Source: a virus
Length of the DNA stretch: 28,421 bases
Strand: one strand, 5' to 3'
IMG/VR virus record: IMGVR_UViG_3300047121_000173
Coordinates: 1 to 28,421 of that record
Shown: positions 6,140-11,981 of the stretch, in pieces
Layout of the letters: each line of letters opens with the position of its first letter
Position numbering within the stretch: position 1 is the first letter of the stretch
Notes under the pieces: model-generated
The model's input: the letters and a program-made list of their open reading frames with translations, nothing else
The model's database searches: none
Told to the model about the DNA's origin: nothing
Position numbers and translations under genes: made by a program

Positions 6140-7077
6140 GTAGCATAATAAAAGGTCTTCAGACCGAAGCAAATAATGATTTTAATGTAGCCGTGCCCGG
6201 ATACGGTACAGTGCCATTGGAAATGTTGAAGCGCCATGTTAAAGAGTTGACTAAAGATTTCAACGAAATGGTACAAAGTGAAGAGTTCATCAAAGCCGCT
6301 TATCGCACAGAGCAATTATATAACGCATTGTTCGCATTGAGCAAAGCGATGAAGGCTAAGTCAATGGAAGAAGGCTATGCAGCCGGTATTACCGGCGGTG
6401 CAGGATTAGGTATTGAAAAAAGCCCAATAGAAAAAGTAATAGAGAAACCATTGGGTGAAACTATTCAATCAAGTCAAGGTGGCATGGGTCAGAGTTATCG
6501 TAAATTCACGCCTAAGTCAGCAGGAACAAGTGAAAGATTAGATGAATTAAGTCCCGAGACTCTTGCGAAATACAAGAAAGCCGCAGGCGCAGATGCAAGC
6601 AAAGCAGATAGTGAAGGCGATTTTGAACGTGGCAATAAAAGATTCAGTGGCATAGTTCGTGCTACTAAAAAAGAATTTGATCAGGATGCTAAGAAAGTAA
6701 AAGAAGAACAAGCACCGATGTTCACACCTGAAGAAAATCTTAGTGAACTAAAACAAGATACTATTGATGATTACATAAGCAGAAAGTCGGCATTGGCAAG
6801 AGGTGGTTTACCTGAACCTAGCAAGAAATTTGGTAATGTCAAAGCTCCGGCTTGGAAAGTGGCTGCCGGTAAGATAGCAAAGCCCGGTAGCGAAATGGAA
6901 AAATATGCAAAAGTAAAAGCGACACTTGAAGATGAAGCAAAAATTGTAAATGCTAATGACCCACGTAGTGATGGATGGCGCGTTTATGATGCTGTTCCAG
7001 CCGGCACTAAAGAAAGTTCTATCATGAAGGGTCTACAAAACGAAGTAAAAGGCAATGGGCCATTTGAAAGAAAGTAA
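6136..7077 (+). CDS. Probable internal virion protein, 313 aa
   Basis: It starts MSSIIKGLQTEA, a variant of the leader peptide with a possible cut after LQTE. An almost identical phrase, SSIMKGLQNEV, recurs near the C-terminus, so a leader-like unit is present at both ends. A helical domain (VPLEMLKRHVKELTKDFNEM...YRTEQLYNALFALSKAMKAK, about residues 27-75) is followed by Gly-rich and Lys/Glu-rich low-complexity stretches with several LxE/EE junctions. No enzyme motif is visible. It lies in the block of leader-bearing proteins and is coupled by ATGA to the gene upstream. The family is unknown to me. Confidence 0.6.
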   Translation: MSSIIKGLQTEANNDFNVAVPGYGTVPLEMLKRHVKELTKDFNEMVQSEEFIKAAYRTEQLYNALFALSKAMKAKSMEEGYAAGITGGAGLGIEKSPIEKVIEKPLGETIQSSQGGMGQSYRKFTPKSAGTSERLDELSPETLAKYKKAAGADASKADSEGDFERGNKRFSGIVRATKKEFDQDAKKVKEEQAPMFTPEENLSELKQDTIDDYISRKSALARGGLPEPSKKFGNVKAPAWKVAAGKIAKPGSEMEKYAKVKATLEDEAKIVNANDPRSDGWRVYDAVPAGTKESSIMKGLQNEVKGNGPFERK

Positions 7078-7195
7078 TATAGGTTATTTTAAACACTTAT
7101 ACAGAGCCTGGCGATGGGCAATCATACTATTGATACATGGAATATTTCCTGAGATATATAAGACTAAAGTAACTGACGAAATTTGTAAAAGGTAA
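7055..7195 (+). CDS. Small DUF6356-like membrane-associated protein, 46 aa
   Basis: This short frame starts inside the end of the previous gene. The ATG at 7055, preceded by AAAGG, gives MGHLKESNIGYFKHLYRAWR, then the hydrophobic stretch WAIILLIHGIFP and a charged tail EIYKTKVTDEICKR. The order HL-E...GYFKHL..AW...LL.HG.FP matches what I recall of the DUF6356 family of small phage and bacterial proteins with one hydrophobic segment. A TTG at 7064 is an alternative start. It ends 5 bases before the Dps-like gene. No function is known to me. Confidence 0.6.
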   Translation: MGHLKESNIGYFKHLYRAWRWAIILLIHGIFPEIYKTKVTDEICKR

Positions 7196-7200
7196 AAAAC

Positions 7201-7641
7201 ATGCTAGCAGACAGTTTAAAAACATTATTAGCGAATAGTTATGCTTTCACTATCAAAGCACAACAGTTCCATTGGAACGTAGAAGGTCCAAACTTCCCTC
7301 AGTACCATGAATTCTTCGGTGATCTATATGGTGAAGTATACGGATCCATAGACAAGACAGCAGAATATATCAGAACATTAGACAGTTATGCACCAGGTAG
7401 CCTAGAGCGATTCGCGGAACTTTCACAGATACAAGGGCAAGTAAAGATTCCACGTGCTGAATTAATGTTCGCAGAACTTGAAAGTGATAACAGAATAATA
7501 CTTGAATGTTTGAATCATTGTATGGGTTTCGCGAAACAAGAAAATGCATTTGGTATTGAGAACTATATCGCTGAACGCATCGATGCACATGCTAAACATG
7601 GTTGGATGCTAAGAGCAACACTCAAAAAAGAGAGAGCGTAA
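7201..7641 (+). CDS. Dps-like ferritin, 146 aa
   Basis: The protein carries the Dps signature FHWNVEGPNF with spacing that matches the E. coli ferroxidase ligands: H24, H36 (+12), D51 (+15) and E55 (+4), corresponding to H51, H63, D78 and E82. The fifth E. coli ligand (D67) is not at the exact position; D41 is one residue away. The C-terminal helix ERIDAHAKHGWMLRATLK is also family-typical. Dps proteins form 12-mers that oxidise iron and shield DNA from peroxide. The N-terminus is short and lacks the Lys-rich DNA-binding tail of E. coli Dps, so DNA binding is uncertain. It sits among virion-type genes, so it may protect phage DNA late in infection or be packaged. Confidence 0.87.
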   Translation: MLADSLKTLLANSYAFTIKAQQFHWNVEGPNFPQYHEFFGDLYGEVYGSIDKTAEYIRTLDSYAPGSLERFAELSQIQGQVKIPRAELMFAELESDNRIILECLNHCMGFAKQENAFGIENYIAERIDAHAKHGWMLRATLKKERA

Positions 7642-7646
7642 AGTGT

Positions 7647-8222
7647 ATGCGTATCGTGGAATTTGTATTAGATGAGACTAGTCCCGATACGTTAGAAGGT
7701 AGTTTCACCGATGACCTCATACAGAGCAAGACATGGCTTTGTAAAAAACTCAAAGAAGGACTCAAAGGTAAATGCGCACGAACTATCTATGTGTTAGGTA
7801 GTTGGTACGGTAACCTTGCTATGCTATTGCAACAAGAAGGCATAGTGTTTGATGAGATTGTGTTAATAGAGAATGATGAAGACAAACTACGAGCCAGCGC
7901 ACAATTATTAAAACCGTTCTTCAAGCCCGGCAAATTAGTATTTCTAAACACTGATGCTAGAGATGTGATCTATGATAAGCCCGGCATCATCATAAACACA
8001 AGCGTGAACGATATGAAACCTAGTTGGTATGACGTTGTACCCGATGGCTATCGTGTGATAATTCAAGGTCGTGATCAGGCTGACGGGGCAGTCACTAAGA
8101 TAGCAGATATGGAACAATTTGATGATATGTTTGCTATGCGCAAAGTAAACTATCTAGGTACTAGAGATTTTACAGATCCAGAGACACGATATAGTAGATA
8201 CATGAAGATAGGTAAAAAATGA
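7647..8222 (+). CDS. Methyltransferase-like Rossmann protein, 191 aa
   Basis: The ATG at 7647 is preferred over an upstream TTG at 7602 that would lie inside the Dps-like gene. The pattern YVLGSWYGNLAMLL, then IVLIENDEDKLRAS about 20 residues later, then FLNTDARDVI, fits motif I, the acidic ribose-binding residue and motif II of class I SAM-dependent methyltransferases. The glycine motif (GSWYGNL) is atypical and I see no catalytic motif such as DPPY, so activity and substrate are open. The C-terminal half (DMFAMRKVNYLGTRDFTDPET) is unfamiliar. It overlaps the next gene by 4 bases (ATGA). Confidence 0.55.
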   Translation: MRIVEFVLDETSPDTLEGSFTDDLIQSKTWLCKKLKEGLKGKCARTIYVLGSWYGNLAMLLQQEGIVFDEIVLIENDEDKLRASAQLLKPFFKPGKLVFLNTDARDVIYDKPGIIINTSVNDMKPSWYDVVPDGYRVIIQGRDQADGAVTKIADMEQFDDMFAMRKVNYLGTRDFTDPETRYSRYMKIGKK

Positions 8223-9043
8223 GAGCAAATGAATTTGTAAAAGAAGGCGTCAACGATCCTGCTATCTTTAAGGTAGTGTTTGTTATCGGTGGTCCTGGTA
8301 GTGGCAAGAGTTATATATCAGACCGCTTAGGACTGAATGCTATGGGTTTTGTCACAATCAACAGTGATGTGGCATTCGAATACATGATGAAGAAACATGA
8401 CATCGATCCCAAGATGCCTCCTGAAGAAAAAGAAAAGCGTGATACAGTAAGAGCGAGAGCCAAACAGGTTACAGGTAAAAAAAGTGATCTTGCTATAGAG
8501 GGTAGACTGGGTATTCATGTAGACGGTACCGGCGATGATTATGATAAGATTGCCAATCTTAAAAGAAATTTTGAATTGCTAGGTTACGACACATATCTTG
8601 TAGTAGTGAACACCAAACTTGAAGTAGCAAAACAACGTAATCAAATGAGAACAAGAACTGTTCCTGATAAAATAGTGACTAACAGTTGGTATGATGTTCA
8701 GGACAATATAGGTCGTTTTGCTAATGTGTTTAAATTTCTAAGCATTATCGACAATAGCGGCGATAAAGAAGCGACTGAAATGCAGATAAACAAAACGCAC
8801 AGCAAACTAAAACAATTTGTCGCAGAACCACCGTCAAGACCTGCCGCAAAAGAATGGATCGCAAGCCAAAAAAACACGAATGAAGCGTCATATGCAGGTA
8901 ATCTAGGGGCTATGGAAATGATTAAATTCAAACAAGTCGCCAGTCCCGAACTATGGGCTTTGATGAAAAAATTGATAGCAGACGGGAAAGAAGAAGAAGC
9001 ATGGTTACTATTGCAGAAGGTTACCAAAACTAAGTTACAGTAA
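8219..9043 (+). CDS. P-loop kinase-like (zeta-toxin-like) protein with capsid-targeting-like N-terminus, 274 aa
   Basis: Residues 18-31 hold a Walker A motif (KVVFVIGGPGSGKS; K30, S31), followed by INSD, a helical insertion, LAIEGRLGIHVDGTGDDY, and a basic LID-like segment RNQMRTRTVPDKIV. This resembles the zeta-toxin/AAA_33 kinase fold, which phosphorylates nucleotides, sugars or RNA ends. The N-terminus MRANEFVKEG resembles the leader peptides of the neighbouring virion proteins. The C-terminal 50 residues (YAGNLGAMEMIKFKQVAS...EEAWLLLQKVTKTKL) form a small helical module I recall from other phage proteins. If the leader is real, this enzyme would be packaged in the capsid. The substrate is unknown. 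Confidence 0.68.
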   Translation: MRANEFVKEGVNDPAIFKVVFVIGGPGSGKSYISDRLGLNAMGFVTINSDVAFEYMMKKHDIDPKMPPEEKEKRDTVRARAKQVTGKKSDLAIEGRLGIHVDGTGDDYDKIANLKRNFELLGYDTYLVVVNTKLEVAKQRNQMRTRTVPDKIVTNSWYDVQDNIGRFANVFKFLSIIDNSGDKEATEMQINKTHSKLKQFVAEPPSRPAAKEWIASQKNTNEASYAGNLGAMEMIKFKQVASPELWALMKKLIADGKEEEAWLLLQKVTKTKLQ

Positions 9044-9070
9044 CGAGATCCATGTTATAGTTAGTGAGTT

Positions 9071-9078
9071 GATAAATA
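9071..9078 (+). promoter_or_regulatory. T4-type late promoter, GATAAATA
   Basis: Exact copy of the octamer at 1223 and 4056. The predicted start is near 9084, giving a 20-base leader with the ribosome binding site GTGAGGA (9091-9097) before ATG 9104. No long inverted repeat surrounds this copy. Confidence 0.72.
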
Positions 9079-9103
9079 CATAATACTATTGTGAGGAATT
9101 GAT

Positions 9104-9487
9104 ATGAAGATTTTTGAAGTTATTGAAGCAAGAAAAGCGCCCAGAGACGATTTTGAGGACGATGATGCTCCAGCACAGGACGCAGACTTAGATAAGATAC
9201 CTCACATATTAATGCAGATGCGCAAGGCCGTTGACACAGACGGAAATTACGAGTTCAAGTTTAAAGATGGTAGCAAGCATATGCTTGATATTCCGGACAT
9301 TGTTACATTCGTTAAAAAGTATATGACCGCTAAACCCCAAGAAAAAGAAATGATGCAAAATCAGGCTATAGAGAGCCTAGAAGGCTTGATGTCAGTCATC
9401 AACGCAGAAGTACCTACTAAACCAGACACGAAGATCAAGGGTGACCGCTATATGTCAGGATTTGCCGGTGATTACGATGATAGGTAA
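9104..9487 (+). CDS. Acidic protein with capsid-targeting-like N-terminus, 127 aa
   Basis: It begins MKIFEVIEA, a good match to the leader cut after VIE, followed by a very acidic stretch (DDFEDDDAPAQDADLD). The rest is a mixed alpha/beta domain (IPHILMQMRKAVDTDGNYEFKFKDGSKHMLDIPDIVTFVKKYM) and a helix, with no enzyme motif. It has a late promoter and a good ribosome binding site, so it is probably a late internal or scaffold-like protein. The next gene starts 11 bases before its stop codon. Confidence 0.62.
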   Translation: MKIFEVIEARKAPRDDFEDDDAPAQDADLDKIPHILMQMRKAVDTDGNYEFKFKDGSKHMLDIPDIVTFVKKYMTAKPQEKEMMQNQAIESLEGLMSVINAEVPTKPDTKIKGDRYMSGFAGDYDDR

Positions 9488-9944
9488 AATAAACTATTGG
9501 GCTAAACATATTTTAGTAGGCTTACTAATAGGTATTCCATTAGCATTTTATAGTCCAAAAATCTTCAGTCAGCAATTATATTCATATAAAGTTGTCAAAG
9601 TAAGTGACGGTGATACTATACAGTTTGAAGCACCATTCATGCAACAACATCTAGGTCTAAAGCCAGTATTATCATTGCGTGTATTGGGCGTTGATACACC
9701 AGAGAAGGGCGGCCGCGCCCAATGTCCTAGCGAAGATGCATTAGGACAAAAGGCTAGCGCATTCACTAAAGATGCTGTAGCAAAAGCAAAAGTCATACAA
9801 TTTGAGATCAAAGACCATGATAAGTTTGGCGGGCGTGTATTGGGCGATGTAATTTTAGACGGTCAGCGTCTATCTGAACTATTGATCAAGAATGGTTATG
9901 CCCGTGCATATTTCGGTGAAAAGAAACAGAGTTGGTGTCAATAA
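9477..9944 (+). CDS. Membrane-anchored staphylococcal-nuclease-like endonuclease, 155 aa
   Basis: The ATG at 9477 starts a short basic stretch and a hydrophobic segment (HILVGLLIGIPLAFY, residues 11-25), a signal anchor or uncleaved signal peptide. The SNase domain follows with KVSDGDTI (D44/D46), LRVLGVDTPE (R68, D73, E76) and GGRVLGDV (R120). These correspond to calcium ligands D21/D40 and catalytic R35, E43 and R87 of staphylococcal nuclease, so the active site looks complete. Export toward the periplasm or membrane suggests DNA degradation at the envelope, for instance against incoming DNA or during lysis. The frame starts inside the previous gene; the longer start at 9441 would remove the N-terminal position of the hydrophobic segment. 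Confidence 0.85.
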   Translation: MIGKINYWAKHILVGLLIGIPLAFYSPKIFSQQLYSYKVVKVSDGDTIQFEAPFMQQHLGLKPVLSLRVLGVDTPEKGGRAQCPSEDALGQKASAFTKDAVAKAKVIQFEIKDHDKFGGRVLGDVILDGQRLSELLIKNGYARAYFGEKKQSWCQ

Positions 9945-9953
9945 AATATTGAC
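9937..9953 (+). repeat. 7-bp inverted repeat overlapping the -35 box
   Basis: GTCAATA (9937-9943) and TATTGAC (9947-9953) are exact reverse complements around AAA. The right arm contains the TTGAC of the promoter's -35 box and the left arm covers the SNase gene's last codons. Possible operator. Confidence 0.45.
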
Positions 9954-9976
9954 TTCTCTGTGATTTGTGATAAAAT
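9949..9976 (+). promoter_or_regulatory. Sigma70-like promoter TTGACT-N16-TAAAAT
   Basis: The -35 is at 9949-9954 and the -10 at 9971-9976, five of six matches in each. Transcription would begin about 9983, at the A of the next start codon. Confidence 0.7.
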
Positions 9977-9982
9977 AATATC

Positions 9983-10201
9983 ATGAATCATAAACCTAAA
10001 CAAATGACACAAAAAGTATATGAAGTCGCCCTTCAAACGGGCGGCTCCTTTTTCCCTGATACTAATTCTGCACTGTTGCAGAAATTCTCGGAAAAGTTAA
10101 TAGAAGAATGCGCTGAAATCGCAGATAGCGGTACTAGTTTTCCGTATATGGGATATGGTGATAAAATTCGCGCACACTTTGGACTAAAGGATTTTGTATG
10201 A
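9983..10201 (+). CDS. Small phage protein, 72 aa, unknown
   Basis: The product is MNHKPKQMTQKVYEVALQTG..., with GGSFFPDTNSALLQKFSEKLIEECAEIADSG and an HFGLKDFV ending. The middle is an amphipathic helix of a type I have seen in small T4-like phage proteins, but I know no function. No ribosome binding site precedes ATG 9983, and the sigma70-like promoter would start transcription at or next to that ATG, so the mRNA may be leaderless. It overlaps the next gene by 4 bases (ATGA). A hairpin followed by a T-run lies inside the coding region at 10025-10054. Confidence 0.62.
   Translation: MNHKPKQMTQKVYEVALQTGGSFFPDTNSALLQKFSEKLIEECAEIADSGTSFPYMGYGDKIRAHFGLKDFV
10025..10054 (+). promoter_or_regulatory. 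Terminator-like hairpin inside coding sequence
   Basis: GTCGCCC (10025-10031) pairs with GGGCGGC (10039-10045), including one G-U pair. A run of five T follows at 10050-10054. It lies about 40 bases after the predicted transcription start and could attenuate transcription, but the gap before the T-run is longer than usual. Confidence 0.3.
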
Positions 10202-10428
10202 CAACTATCGATTTACCTGAATTCAAATTTAATGAAGGCGACTATGTTCGCAAGACCGGCGGCACTTATGAAGCAGATGGAATCATTGTAGGTATCGCTG
10301 TCACAACACGCGGCGATGTAAGATATGTGTTTGAATTCGAACAGTTTCCCGGTATGCTACATATCTTCAATGAAGGTCAACTACAACATAGGCAAGTGCT
10401 TGATGGAACTTTTCCGACTCACGGTTAG
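10198..10428 (+). CDS. Small phage protein, 76 aa, SH3-like beta fold suspected
   Basis: The product MTTIDLPEFKFNEGDYVRKTGG...YEADGIIVGIAVTTRGDVRYVFEFEQFPGMLHIFNEGQLQ has alternating short strands and the phrase F.EGDYVRK.GG, typical of small beta-barrel modules of the SH3/KOW kind. I recall similar small proteins in other phages without a known role. It is coupled to the gene upstream by an ATGA overlap, so it should be expressed from the promoter at 9949. Confidence 0.62.
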   Translation: MTTIDLPEFKFNEGDYVRKTGGTYEADGIIVGIAVTTRGDVRYVFEFEQFPGMLHIFNEGQLQHRQVLDGTFPTHG

Positions 10429-10501
10429 ATTTAGAACATTCGTATATATAATTACATCACTAATAATTTTATTCGGAGTAATAGCATATGTTGTACAGTA
10501 A
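10403..10501 (+). CDS. Possible single-pass membrane microprotein, 32 aa
   Basis: An ATG inside the end of the previous gene opens a frame of 32 codons: MELFRLTVRFRTF followed by VYIITSLIILFGVIAYVV. A basic amphipathic start plus an 18-residue hydrophobic helix is the usual form of small phage membrane proteins. It fills the 59-base gap between two genes and overlaps the next start by 14 bases. No clear ribosome binding site is present, so this is tentative. Confidence 0.35.
   Translation: MELFRLTVRFRTFVYIITSLIILFGVIAYVVQ
10425..10452 (+). promoter_or_regulatory. Possible weak promoter with perfect -10 TATAAT
   Basis: TATAAT occurs at 10447-10452, with a poor -35 (TTAGAT, 10425-10430) 16 bases upstream. 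It lies 36 bases before the ATG at 10488. The -35 does not match the TTGACT of the better promoters. Confidence 0.3.
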
Positions 10502-10676
10502 ACCTGAACATGAGTGGGATGATCTTGACATCTATGACCGCGAAGCAGCCGACATTCGTAGATCATTGCGCAAGATTAATCTACATCAATGGGTACAGGA
10601 TTTATATTCACTAGATCCTGACCTATTTGACAATCTTCAAAAGTTTATGAATCAAACTGGCGGTCATCGCCGTTAA
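10488..10676 (+). CDS. Small phage protein, 62 aa, unknown
   Basis: The product MLYSKPEHEWDDLDIYDREA... is acidic at the front, then helical (ADIRRSLRKINLHQWVQDLYSLDPDLFDNLQKFMNQ) and ends GGHRR. No motif is recognised. A GGAG at 10475-10478 lies before ATG 10488 at acceptable spacing. It is the last gene before the late promoter of the exported-protein operon. Confidence 0.55.
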   Translation: MLYSKPEHEWDDLDIYDREAADIRRSLRKINLHQWVQDLYSLDPDLFDNLQKFMNQTGGHRR

Positions 10677-10704
10677 ATACGCAGTCTTTTCTTTATTGTT
10701 TCAA

Positions 10705-10712
10705 AATAAATA
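10705..10712 (+). promoter_or_regulatory. T4-type late promoter, AATAAATA
   Basis: Seven of eight match to TATAAATA. The predicted start near 10718 gives a leader of about 49 bases containing the hairpin at 10723-10743. Confidence 0.65.
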
Positions 10713-10722
10713 GTTGTATACA

Positions 10723-10743
10723 CTAGAAGACACAATCTTCTAG
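10723..10743 (+). promoter_or_regulatory. 5' leader hairpin
   Basis: CTAGAAGA (10723-10730) and TCTTCTAG (10736-10743) form a perfect 8-bp stem with a 5-base loop, starting about 5 bases after the predicted late transcription start. A 5'-terminal stem-loop of this kind often stabilises mRNA. Confidence 0.65.
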
Positions 10744-10766
10744 GCTTACAACAGGGAACAATAAAA

Positions 10767-11981
10767 ATGATAAGAAAGATCCTTGTGTTGGCCATGATCG
10801 CTGCCAGTATAGGCGGCATGCCAGCATATGCACAAACAACAACAAGCGCGACCGGCGTATCCGGTACTACTACTACAACTTCCGGTACTATTCCTCCTAT
10901 CAACCAAGGCGGATATACTACCACTTCATTAGTAGATACAAATAGTACTAGCAATAGTACCAGTACTGTTACTACCAATAATACTACGACTACAAATAAT
11001 AACAGCACTAGTATTAGTACAGTAAACAGTAACAATACTAATGCATCCACTTCAACGAACGTTAACACGAACAACAATATTAATAGTGGTACTGTGACTA
11101 ATATAAATCAGAATACCAATAGTGGTACGATGACTTATAATAACAATAATGTTCAAAGCGGTACATTGACTAACAACAATAACAATAATAATGTTATGAG
11201 TGGTTCTGTAACAAATAACAACAATAATGTCAATAGCGGCACTATGACATACAACAATAATAACAATACTAATAGTACTAACACAAATAACAATGTTATG
11301 AGTGGTAGTGTAACTTACACTAACAATAATGTTAATAGCGGTACACAAACATTCAATAACAATAATGTAAGTAGTGCTACAAATAATAACACAAACACCA
11401 ATATCAATACTGGTGATATGACTAACCGTAACATCAATACTAGTACTTCAACATCAAATAATGTGAATACTAATAACAATGTTAACACTGGTGACATGAC
11501 TAATCGTAACATTAATACTAGCACTTCAGCATCAACGAACGTCAATACCAATAATAATAACACGATGAGTAATAACACTAATGTTAATATTCAGCAAGGT
11601 GAGATGACTAACCGCAATATCAATGAGACTAGAGTTACTCAAAAGATAGAGCAACCTCCCCCAACTGCTATCGCTCCTGCAATGATGAGCGTGGGTAGTG
11701 ATCTTTGCGTGACTGGTGTAGCGGGTGCGGCACAGACTCAAGTATTAGGTGTAAGTTTCGGCTCAACTATGCGTGATGACAATTGTGAAAGATTGAAACT
11801 AAGCAAGACACTATATGACATGGGTATGAAAGTTGCAGCCGTAGCAACTATGTGTCAAGATCGCAGAGTATTTGATGCTATGATGAGTGCCGGCACACCT
11901 TGCCCATTCGAAGGTAAGATAGGTGAAGAAGCAAAAATGGCATGGGCCGCAAATCCAGATAAGATACCTAAACTGAAATGA
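10767..11981 (+). CDS. Exported Asn/Thr-rich repeat protein with conserved C-terminal domain, 404 aa
   Basis: Residues 1-22 are a Sec signal peptide (MIRKILVLAMIAAS, then PAYA before Gln). Residues about 25-290 are low complexity, Asn, Thr and Ser, with about ten units built on [NV]-x-SG-[TS]-x-T or TGDMTNRNIN separated by Asn runs; the last units are near-identical pairs (NTGDMTNRNINTSTS). The periodic polar pattern suggests a beta-solenoid or amyloid-like fold, loosely like curli repeats. About residues 305-404 are a compact domain with SDLCVTGVAGAAQTQVLGVSFG, three further Cys and CQDRRVFDAMMSAGTPCPF, which I associate with exported proteins of T4-like aquatic phages. Function is unknown; an envelope or extracellular role is inferred. 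Its TGA overlaps the next ATG. Confidence 0.75.
   Translation: MIRKILVLAMIAASIGGMPAYAQTTTSATGVSGTTTTTSGTIPPINQGGYTTTSLVDTNSTSNSTSTVTTNNTTTTNNNSTSISTVNSNNTNASTSTNVNTNNNINSGTVTNINQNTNSGTMTYNNNNVQSGTLTNNNNNNNVMSGSVTNNNNNVNSGTMTYNNNNNTNSTNTNNNVMSGSVTYTNNNVNSGTQTFNNNNVSSATNNNTNTNINTGDMTNRNINTSTSTSNNVNTNNNVNTGDMTNRNINTSTSASTNVNTNNNNTMSNNTNVNIQQGEMTNRNINETRVTQKIEQPPPTAIAPAMMSVGSDLCVTGVAGAAQTQVLGVSFGSTMRDDNCERLKLSKTLYDMGMKVAAVATMCQDRRVFDAMMSAGTPCPFEGKIGEEAKMAWAANPDKIPKLK

Larger units (their letters stand above)
10692..10765 (+). promoter_or_regulatory. Long-range inverted repeat flanking late promoter and leader
   Basis: TTTATTGTT (10692-10700) and AACAATAAA (10757-10765) are exact complements; one G-U and one C-G pair extend the stem to 10702/10755. 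The 5' arm lies upstream of the late octamer. The 3' arm occupies the stretch between the GGGA ribosome-binding sequence and ATG 10767. Confidence 0.55.

Noticed and set aside
5851-6315. 154-codon minus-strand frame
   Set aside because: It overlaps two plus-strand genes with recognisable modules. Its Leu/Ala/Pro-rich content mirrors the basic tail on the other strand.
9044-9103. Hairpin around the late promoter at 9071 like those at other sites
   Set aside because: Only 5-bp complementarity (ATAGT/ACTAT) was found and it does not reach the RBS; this promoter lacks the switch arrangement.
10640-10700. Terminator after the gene ending at 10676
   Set aside because: A GGCG/CGCC stem is only 4 bp, lies within the coding end, and the T-rich part is too far away.
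10673-11578. Minus-strand frames rich in Val, Leu and Ile opposite the Asn/Thr repeats
   Set aside because: Asn/Thr codons read as Val/Leu/Ile codons on the complement, so they look like membrane proteins by chance.
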